This document shows positions 1-4,576 of a stretch of 5,275 nt of DNA, piece by piece. The DNA comes from Porphyrobacter sp. (GTDB taxonomy: Bacteria; Pseudomonadota; Alphaproteobacteria; Sphingomonadales; Sphingomonadaceae): positions 1-5,275 of the forward strand of contig JAGKSZ010000221.1 of NCBI GenBank assembly GCA_018991295.1. The letters run 5' to 3'. A model generated the notes under the pieces. It saw only the letters and a program-made list of their open reading frames with translations. It was not told the origin of the DNA and did no database searches. Within the stretch, counting starts at the first letter, position 1; the number at the start of each line of letters is the position of its first letter. The position numbers and the translations under genes were made by a program.

Positions 1-16
1 CGGGAACCGGCGCGGA

Positions 17-706
17 TCACAGCCCGACCATGATCCGCACGGCTTGCGGATCGGTGCCGCAGGCCGCGGCAATGCGCGAGCGGCATTCGGCAATCACGGC
101 GTCGATCTCCCGCGCAGGGGGCGCAGAGGCGAGCGTTTCGGACGATACGCCCAGGGCTGCGGCAATCGCATCAAGCCGCTCGGGCAGGGGGCGGGCCTTG
201 CCCTTTTCCCAGGCCCACACTGTCGGCTTGCTGACCCCAAGCGCGCCCGCCACATCGGCCAGCGTCAGCCCCGCTTCACGCCGCAGCCGGTTGAGCCGCG
301 CGCCCAGTCCCTCACCCGGTCCGCTGATCGTGGAGGGCAGCGCGGGCGCGGGGCGTTCAAGGGTGCCGGGCACGCCGGGCGCAAAGCCCTGCAATTGCGC
401 TGCCGCCAGCGCCGCTGCACCGAGCGGCCGGGCAAAGGCGCAGCCGTAAAGCCGCTCGGACCGCCACGCGACCGTTGCGACCACGGCTCCGGCTTCGGGC
501 AGATCAAGCGCGAGCTGTTCGCCCTCGGCCAGCACCAGCCCGGTTTCCAGCAGCAGCCCGGCAGCAGAGATATTGTGGACGGTGACATTGGCCTCGCCCG
601 CTCCGGCAAAGACGCCGCTGGTCTCCAGCCACAGGGCGCGGCGCGGGGCGCTGCGCTGATTGTCGGCAGGCAGGGGGGACTGATCGAGATGGGCCTTGAT
701 GGCCAT
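17..706 (-). CDS. PilZ domain - XRE helix-turn-helix fusion protein
   Basis: 229 aa, cytoplasmic, with no signal peptide or membrane segment. The N-terminal PilZ domain (about residues 15-108) carries both parts of the c-di-GMP-binding signature: RxxxR (R18-R22) and an N-x-S-x-x-G form of the (D/N)xSxxG motif (N45, S47, G50). A low-complexity Pro/Ala/Gly linker (about 109-132) leads to a typical XRE/Cro HTH (about 135-187, with LTLADVAGALGVSKPTVWAW and EKGKARP). A short C-terminal tail (197-229, containing CRSRIAAACG) matches no domain I recognise. The start is supported by AGGAG (716-720), 9 nt upstream of ATG. The domain calls rest on visible motifs. The role as a c-di-GMP-responsive transcription factor is inference, because PilZ proteins can also act by protein-protein contact. 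It lies 127 bp downstream of lysC on the same strand and probably has its own promoter. Confidence 0.85.
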   Translation of the reverse strand: MAIKAHLDQSPLPADNQRSAPRRALWLETSGVFAGAGEANVTVHNISAAGLLLETGLVLAEGEQLALDLPEAGAVVATVAWRSERLYGCAFARPLGAAALAAAQLQGFAPGVPGTLERPAPALPSTISGPGEGLGARLNRLRREAGLTLADVAGALGVSKPTVWAWEKGKARPLPERLDAIAAALGVSSETLASAPPAREIDAVIAECRSRIAAACGTDPQAVRIMVGL

Positions 707-715
707 GGGGAGAGG

Positions 716-739
716 CTCCTTGCCCGGGATTGGGCAAGG
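716..739 (-). promoter_or_regulatory. Leader hairpin overlapping the PilZ-HTH ribosome binding site
   Basis: A perfect 8-bp stem (CCTTGCCC at 718-725 with GGGCAAGG at 732-739) closes a 6-nt loop (726-731). In the transcript of the minus strand, the 3' arm contains the first three bases of the AGGAG Shine-Dalgarno (716-720) of the PilZ-HTH gene, which would partly hide it. The pairing is seen directly. Translational control is inference. Confidence 0.45.
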
Positions 740-784
740 GCGACAGTCCGGCTCCAGACGTTAAGGCGAAGTCACCGGGATTGG
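724..784. repeat. Pair of 10-bp direct repeats in the PilZ-HTH leader
   Basis: CCGGGATTGG occurs at 724-733 and again at 775-784, 51 bp apart start to start. The first copy forms the loop and inner stem of the leader hairpin. Two identical copies upstream of an XRE-type gene could be operator half-sites for autoregulation, but no binding data exist and chance is not excluded. Confidence 0.35.
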
Positions 785-833
785 TTAATGCCGGTGGAAT
801 GCGCTACCTTTAAGTTAACAGGCCCGGCGCGGA

Positions 834-2105
834 TCAGTCCTTGGCGTCGAGCCCATAGGCGGTGTGCAGCACGCGCACGGCGAGTTCGGTTTCGTCCTCG
901 TCGATCATCACGCTGATCTTGATTTCGGACGTGCTGATCGCCTGGATGTTGATGCCGCGATCCGAAAGCGCGCGGAACATCGAGGAGGCGACCCCGGCGT
1001 GGCTCTTCATGCCGACACCAACGACGCTGATCTTGGCGATCTTGCTGTCGGTGATGATGCGGTTGAAGCCGATCGCATCGCGGCGGTCCTCCAGCAGGGC
1101 CTGCGCGCGGGCGAGATCGGACTGGGGGACGGTGAAGGTCACGTCGGTCTCGCCCTTGTCGCGGCCGACGTTCTGGATGATCATGTCGACATTGATCGAG
1201 GCAGCCGCCAGCGGCTCGAAGATGTTGGCCACCGCGCCGGGGCGGTCAGGCACGCGGGTGAGGATCACCTTGGCCTCGTTCTTGTCATGCGCGATGCCGG
1301 TTACAAGCTGGCGTTCCATTTCACCCTTCTCCACCAATTCGTCCATTTCCTCTTCGGAAACGATCATTGTCCCGGGCAGATCATCGGCGGGCGGAGCGCC
1401 TTCACCGATGAAGCTCGACAGGACCTGCACCCGCACCTTTTCCTTCATGGCAAGGCCGACGCTGCGGGTCTGGAGCACCTTGGCGCCCACGGAAGCAAGT
1501 TCGAGCATTTCCTCGTAAGTCACCGCCTTCTGCTTTTTCGCCTTGGCGACGATGCGCGGGTCGGTGGTGTAAACGCCGTCGACATCGGTGTAGATGTCGC
1601 AGCGATCCGCCTTGATCGCGGCGGCGACCGCGACTGCCGAAGTGTCCGAACCACCCCGGCCCAGCGTGGTGATGCGGCCATCTTCCGACAGGCCCTGAAA
1701 GCCCGGAATGACCGCAATCTCGCCCGCTTCCATCGAGGCGATCAGCGCTTCTGCATCGATCGATTCGACCCGCGCCTTGGCGTGGGCTTCGATGGTGTGG
1801 ATCGGCAGCTGCCAGCCCAGCCAGCTGCGCGACTTGCAGCCCAGGGCTTGCAGGGTCAGCGCCAGCAGCCCGCTGGTCACCTGTTCCCCGCTGGCGACCA
1901 CAACGTCATATTCCGCCGGATCATAGAGCGGATTGGCTTCGCGGCAGAAATTGACCAGCCGGTCAGTCTCGCCCGCCATGGCGCTGACCACCACCGCCAC
2001 GCTATCGCCCCGCGCCGCCTGCGCGCGCACGATATTGGCGACGCGGCGGATGCGTTCCGTCCCCGCCATCGAGGTGCCGCCGAATTTCATCACAATGCGA
2101 GCCAA
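834..2105 (-). CDS. lysC: Aspartate kinase (aspartokinase)
   Basis: 423 aa, the usual length for the single-function aspartokinase of alphaproteobacteria and Gram-positives. It phosphorylates L-aspartate with ATP, the first step toward lysine/diaminopimelate, threonine and methionine. The kinase domain covers about residues 1-235, with KFGGTS (7-12), ASGEQV (71-76, acidic residue E74), TTLGRGGSDTSA (146-157) and TDVDGVYTTDPR (173-184). Two ACT domains (about 280-345 and 358-420) form the allosteric amino-acid-binding unit; GVGMKSHAGVASSMF (363-377) and GINIQAISTSEIKIS (384-398) are typical. The start codon is TTG: AGGAG (2116-2120) lies 10 nt upstream, while the in-frame ATG at residue 6 would sit 25 nt from it. 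It is divergent from ubiG. Only 40 bp separate its start from the inverted-repeat element, so its promoter should lie inside or beyond that element. An in-frame internal start may give a separate beta subunit. Confidence 0.97.
   Translation of the reverse strand: MARIVMKFGGTSMAGTERIRRVANIVRAQAARGDSVAVVVSAMAGETDRLVNFCREANPLYDPAEYDVVVASGEQVTSGLLALTLQALGCKSRSWLGWQLPIHTIEAHAKARVESIDAEALIASMEAGEIAVIPGFQGLSEDGRITTLGRGGSDTSAVAVAAAIKADRCDIYTDVDGVYTTDPRIVAKAKKQKAVTYEEMLELASVGAKVLQTRSVGLAMKEKVRVQVLSSFIGEGAPPADDLPGTMIVSEEEMDELVEKGEMERQLVTGIAHDKNEAKVILTRVPDRPGAVANIFEPLAAASINVDMIIQNVGRDKGETDVTFTVPQSDLARAQALLEDRRDAIGFNRIITDSKIAKISVVGVGMKSHAGVASSMFRALSDRGINIQAISTSEIKISVMIDEDETELAVRVLHTAYGLDAKD
1317..1332 (-). 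promoter_or_regulatory. lysC: Candidate internal ribosome binding site and start for a LysC beta subunit
   Basis: Inside lysC, codon 263 is ATG (1317-1319), preceded by the purine run GGAGAAGGG (1324-1332). The GGAG core lies 9 nt from the ATG. The product would be 161 aa (834-1319) holding only the two ACT domains, beginning MERQLVTGIAHDKNEAKV. In Corynebacterium glutamicum and Bacillus subtilis, lysC is known to encode a beta subunit from an in-frame internal start at about this place. The SD and ATG are seen; use in this organism is inference, since E/G-rich codons can mimic an SD. Confidence 0.4.
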
Positions 2106-2145
2106 GGCGCCAAAGCTCCTGCTGGTGAGTGTTCGCGGCGGCTGT

Positions 2146-2176
2146 TAGAGCCTGTCCCCGCCAGTTGGAAGCATTA
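2146..2176 (+). repeat. Left terminal inverted repeat of the MITE-like element
   Basis: A 31-bp perfect inverted complement of 2385-2415. Pairing stops outside the terminal T (2145 and 2416 do not pair) and inside 2176, so the repeat boundaries are sharp. Confidence 0.9.
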
Positions 2177-2384
2177 TCATCGCATCAGGAAGTCCGCTGG
2201 ACAGGAGTGGCGCGCAGCAGGGGCTGGGTGCCCCTGCAAGGGCCGCGACGAAGCCAGCGGGCTTCCTGATGCGACCCCACAGGGGCGGGCCGATTTTGAC
2301 CCGGCGCAGCGTCCCTCGTCGGTCACTATGCTTCGGCATGGCTCCCTCCTCGCTCCTTGCGCTGGGCCAAAATCGGCTCCGTGC

Positions 2385-2415
2385 TAATGCTTCCAACTGG
2401 CGGGGACAGGCTCTA
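2385..2415 (-). repeat. Right terminal inverted repeat of the MITE-like element
   Basis: A 31-bp perfect inverted complement of 2146-2176. Its last base adjoins GAGG (2416-2419), the ubiG Shine-Dalgarno, so a hairpin through the terminal repeats would end right at the ubiG ribosome binding site. Confidence 0.9.
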
Positions 2416-2426
2416 GAGGGCGGATC

Positions 2427-3164
2427 ATGGGAAACGCAAACGTATCGAATGTAACTATCCGCCCCGAGGAAGCCGATTTCTTCAGCAAGCTGGCGCGTGA
2501 CTGGTGGAATCCGAAAGGGCCGATGGCGAGCCTGCATCAGGTGAACCCTGTGCGGCTCGCCTTCGTGCGCGACGCGATTGACGCGCATTGGCCGGGTGCT
2601 GCGCGCAGCGCCAAGCCGCTGGCGGGCAAATCGGCGCTTGATATCGGCTGCGGCGCGGGCCTGCTGTGCGAGCCCCTTGCGCGGCTCGGGGCGAGCGTGA
2701 CGGGCGTCGATGCGGCGGCAGAGAATATCGCGGCCGCAAGCGCGCACGCCGAGGGGATGGGCCTCGATATCCGCTACATGGCGGGCGAGGTGGGGGCGCT
2801 CGATATCGGCACTTTCGATCTCGTCACGAGCGTCGAAGTGATCGAGCATGTCGCTGACAAGCCCGCCTTTTTGAAGGACGTGGCGGCGCGGCTGGCGCCT
2901 GATGGCCTGCTGGTGATGTCCACCCCCAATCGCACCGCGGCAAGCCGGGTGCTGCTGGTCGGCGCGGCGGAGGCGGTGGGCTATGTTCCCAAGGGCACGC
3001 ACCACTGGGAGGATTTCGTCACTCCGGAAGAACTGGAAGCCCTGCTGGCGGAGGCAGGCCTGACGGTCACGGCAAAGCGCGGGATCGCGTGGCGCCCCGG
3101 CAAGGGACTGCACCTGTCGGACGATATGGCATTGAATTACATCCTGAGCGCGCGGCGGGCCTAG
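2427..3164 (+). CDS. ubiG: Bifunctional 2-polyprenyl-6-hydroxyphenol methylase / 3-demethylubiquinol 3-O-methyltransferase
   Basis: 245 aa, full length for UbiG. It is a SAM-dependent enzyme that carries out both O-methylations in ubiquinone synthesis, acting at the inner face of the cytoplasmic membrane. Visible family marks are the N-terminal FFSKLARDWWNP (18-29), GPMASLHQVNPVRL (31-44), SAM motif I LDIGCGAGLL (71-80) with acidic D95 in VTGVD, the EVIEHV block (137-142), MSTPNRT (164-170), GTHHWEDFVTPEEL (190-203) and the C-terminal DMALNYILSA (233-242). The ATG is preceded by GAGG (2416-2419) at 7 nt. It is divergent from lysC. The MITE-like element ends 11 bp before the start codon, so the native leader or promoter has been replaced or lies in the element. 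A diverged copy of this gene's last 36 codons sits 251 bp downstream. Confidence 0.96.
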   Translation: MGNANVSNVTIRPEEADFFSKLARDWWNPKGPMASLHQVNPVRLAFVRDAIDAHWPGAARSAKPLAGKSALDIGCGAGLLCEPLARLGASVTGVDAAAENIAAASAHAEGMGLDIRYMAGEVGALDIGTFDLVTSVEVIEHVADKPAFLKDVAARLAPDGLLVMSTPNRTAASRVLLVGAAEAVGYVPKGTHHWEDFVTPEELEALLAEAGLTVTAKRGIAWRPGKGLHLSDDMALNYILSARRA

Positions 3165-3183
3165 CGCGGTTGGCGGGCCATTC

Positions 3184-3207
3184 GGGATGTTTCACGTGAA
3201 ACATCCC
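3184..3207. other. parS: parS centromere site (ParB-binding palindrome)
   Basis: A perfect 24-bp palindrome whose central 16 bp (3188-3203) read TGTTTCACGTGAAACA, matching the canonical bacterial parS consensus at every position. ParB binds parS and spreads around it, and ParA then segregates the origin region. Chromosomal parS sites cluster near oriC. The site is 19 bp after the ubiG stop codon, in intergenic DNA. No T-run follows, so a terminator is unlikely. Confidence 0.9.
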
Positions 3208-3235
3208 TTCTGCCCACCCGGCGGGGCTTCAGACC

Positions 3236-3300
3236 GGGGTCTGCTGGGGGTCAGCGGGGGGTCAGCGGGGGGTCTGAGCGGGTGCTGGGCGGGGGCTGGG
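3236..3300 (+). repeat. G-rich tandem repeat with G-quadruplex potential
   Basis: GGGGGTCAGC-type units of about 11 bp repeat at 3246-3272 and decay into further G-runs up to 3300. Eight runs of three or more G are separated by 1-7 nt (3236-3239, 3246-3250, 3256-3261, 3267-3272, 3280-3282, 3287-3289, 3291-3295, 3298-3300). This meets the usual G-quadruplex pattern on the + strand. It contains no gene. It is probably replication slippage in a non-coding scar between parS and the ubiG remnant. Confidence 0.55.
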
Positions 3301-3304
3301 CGTA

Positions 3305-3415
3305 GCCGGACGCCGGGTAGCTGCCAGGCGCGCGATCGCAGAGCGCCCCTGCAAGGGACTGCACCTGTCTTGCGACATGGCCCTCAATGACATTCTGAGC
3401 GCGCGGCGGGCGTAA
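3305..3415 (+). pseudogene. ubiG: 3' remnant of a second, diverged ubiG copy
   Basis: Read in frame, this stretch encodes 36 residues ending in a TAA stop. They align without gaps to UbiG residues 210-245 with 27 of 36 identical, including KGLHLS, DMALN and ILSARRA. The nucleotide differences are largely silent (Ala, Val, Ser, Asp, Leu, Ile codons and the stop codon TAG/TAA differ), as expected for a copy that diverged while still coding. The frame is closed upstream by TGA (3275-3277) with no start codon or SAM motif, so it is a fragment. It most likely marks an allele replacement or an old duplication in which parS and the G-rich repeat now lie between the two 3' ends. No function is expected. 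Confidence 0.8.
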
Positions 3416-3423
3416 CCCAATTC

Positions 3424-3458
3424 CCGTTCGTGCTGAGCTTGTCGAAGCACCGTTCTTC
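3424..3458. repeat. REP-like intergenic palindromic repeat
   Basis: The core GTGCTGAGCTTGTCGAAGCAC (3430-3450, written here as GTGCT / AGCAC arms around GAGCTTGTCGA) is flanked by CCGTTC-like sequence on both sides. This motif recurs between genes in many sphingomonad and other proteobacterial genomes, recalled from general knowledge and not searched. It lies between the + strand ubiG remnant and the 3' end of the minus-strand phosphodiesterase gene, the usual convergent setting, where it may help end transcription or protect mRNA ends. Confidence 0.6.
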
Positions 3459-3544
3459 ACTGCGAATTGCGTGCGAGCCTCAAGAAAAGCGGTCGTTGAC
3501 GCTGCGCGTCAGCTGCGCTTCCGACACGCTCTGCACGAATGGCT

Positions 3545-4576
3545 TTATGGACACGCCCGCCCCTTCAGCGGCCCGTCGCTGAACACGCCCGCCACGCCTG
3601 CCGCCCTGAGCATCCCGGCGAGTTTCACATCTCCGCAGCCCCGGCCCTTGGGATCATCGCCCATCCGCAGCATGGCGGGCAGGAATTCGTTCTCCGGCCT
3701 GACGGTCCATGCGTGCACCGCCAGCCCGGCCGCCTTCGCATCGGCGACCAGCGATGTGGCCGCGCCATCCGGCCCCAGCACCAGCGCGATATGCGCGCCC
3801 ACCGCATCGGCATATTTCGCCACTTCGACCAGCCCCGTGGGCGTCACCATTTCGGCATAGCGCATCGCGGGTTCATCGGCCGGGCCATCCTCGGGCTTGA
3901 CCAGCTGCACCAGCCTGAACCCGCCTCCGCGTGCCTTCAGTCGCTGCAAGGGCGCGATCTCGAAGCTCTGGATGAACACCGGATCAGCCGGCGTGATCCC
4001 CAGCTGGCGGAATTCGCGCAGCAGCAGATCGACCATGTCGATCCCGGCGTTCTGGAGCAGGAAGGTGGGGTGCTTCAATTCGGGATAGAGGCCGATGCGC
4101 CGCCCTGTCTCGGCCTCTTTGGCGCGCACCAGCTTCACGATGTCGGCCAGCGTGGGCACCTGATACAGCCCGTCAAACTGCGCATTGGCGGGGCGCAGCG
4201 AAGGGATGCGTTCCTTGGCACGCAGGGTGCGCAGTTCGGCAAGGGTGAAGTCCTCGGCAAACCACCCGGCGATACGCTGGCCATCAATGGTCTTTTCGCG
4301 GCGCCGATCCTCGAATTCCTCGCGGCTTGCCACATCGGTGGTGCCCGAAAGTTCGTTTTCGTGGCGCGAGACCAGCACCAGATCCTTGGTGGCGACCAGA
4401 TCGGGCTCGATATAGTCCGCCCCCTGATGGATCGCGCGTTCATAGGCGGCAAGCGTGTGTTCGGGCCGTTCGGCGCTGGCACCGCGATGGGCGATAATCA
4501 GCAGATCGCTCCCTTGCGCGGCAGCGGGGCTTGTCGCCAGCAGCAGCGCAGCAAGCAGCAGGGCAGGCTTAATCAT
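3545..4576 (-). CDS. glpQ: Periplasmic glycerophosphodiester phosphodiesterase (GlpQ type)
   Basis: 343 aa from the ATG at 4574-4576, close to E. coli GlpQ (358 aa). It hydrolyses glycerophosphodiesters from phospholipid breakdown to glycerol-3-phosphate plus an alcohol. A Sec signal peptide (MIKPALLLAALLLATSPAAA, likely cut before Q21) places it in the periplasm. GDPD marks: HRG (30-32), EPD (57-59), H72 in SRHENEL, the GlpQ-type segment WFAEDFTLAELRTL (105-118), LYPELKHP (163-170, with acidic E166), and VHAWTVR. The start was chosen because the SD GGAG (4583-4586) is 6 nt upstream and the signal peptide then begins at the N-terminus; the longer frame to 4657 would add 27 residues that run inside the upstream gene. 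Its ATG overlaps the stop of the NadR-like gene by 8 nt, so the two are probably translationally coupled. Specificity among diesters is not visible. Confidence 0.93.
   Translation of the reverse strand: MIKPALLLAALLLATSPAAAQGSDLLIIAHRGASAERPEHTLAAYERAIHQGADYIEPDLVATKDLVLVSRHENELSGTTDVASREEFEDRRREKTIDGQRIAGWFAEDFTLAELRTLRAKERIPSLRPANAQFDGLYQVPTLADIVKLVRAKEAETGRRIGLYPELKHPTFLLQNAGIDMVDLLLREFRQLGITPADPVFIQSFEIAPLQRLKARGGGFRLVQLVKPEDGPADEPAMRYAEMVTPTGLVEVAKYADAVGAHIALVLGPDGAATSLVADAKAAGLAVHAWTVRPENEFLPAMLRMGDDPKGRGCGDVKLAGMLRAAGVAGVFSDGPLKGRACP

Larger units (their letters stand above)
2146..2415. mobile_element. MITE-like 270-bp element with perfect 31-bp terminal inverted repeats
   Basis: The ends are exact inverted complements: 2146-2176 (TAGAGCCTGTCCCCG...) and 2385-2415 (...CGGGGACAGGCTCTA), 31 of 31. 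Both termini are TA, so the unit can be read as GAGCCTG...CAGGCTC flanked by a TA target duplication, as for IS630/Tc1 and some IS5-family elements. There is no transposase, so any movement would need a partner in trans. The interior is also folded. Stem 1 is 2181-2200 with 2254-2273 (19 of 20 Watson-Crick plus one U.G). A capped hairpin is 2217-2224 with 2230-2237, and a mini hairpin is 2275-2278 with 2282-2285. Stem 2 is 2286-2309 with 2357-2381, enclosing a UUCG-loop hairpin (2326-2341). The element fills most of the lysC/ubiG gap. A MITE is the best reading; a large dispersed structured-RNA repeat is the alternative. Confidence 0.75.

Noticed and set aside
2296..2332. TTGACC and TATGCT as a sigma-70 promoter inside the element toward ubiG
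   Set aside because: The spacer would be 25 bp, far from the usual 16-18 bp, and both motifs are parts of the inverted-repeat stems.
864..2387. 507-codon + strand frame opposite lysC
   Set aside because: It is antisense to the well-supported lysC, His/Asp/Gly-rich as expected from a GC-rich shadow frame, with no family motifs.
2146..2415. CRISPR array
   Set aside because: The repeats are inverted and only two, not regularly spaced direct repeats.
2106..2426. Lysine riboswitch or attenuator upstream of lysC
   Set aside because: No lysine-riboswitch core could be recognised; the structure present is the inverted-repeat element, and only about 40 bp of leader lie between it and lysC.
3187..3390. 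67-codon + strand ORF beginning MFHVKHP after ubiG
   Set aside because: Its first codons are simply the parS palindrome read as protein, there is no SD, and the rest runs through the G-rich repeat and out of frame over the ubiG stub.
3251..3460. Short minus-strand ORFs (such as one starting MKNGASTSSA)
   Set aside because: This peptide is the translation of the REP-like repeat, a common annotation artefact.
3482..3512. Possible intrinsic terminator for the nadR-glpQ unit
   Set aside because: A 6-bp hairpin (TGACGC / GCGTCA, 3497-3511) exists, but the T-run on the minus strand is short and starts 8 nt after the stem, so it does not meet the usual pattern.
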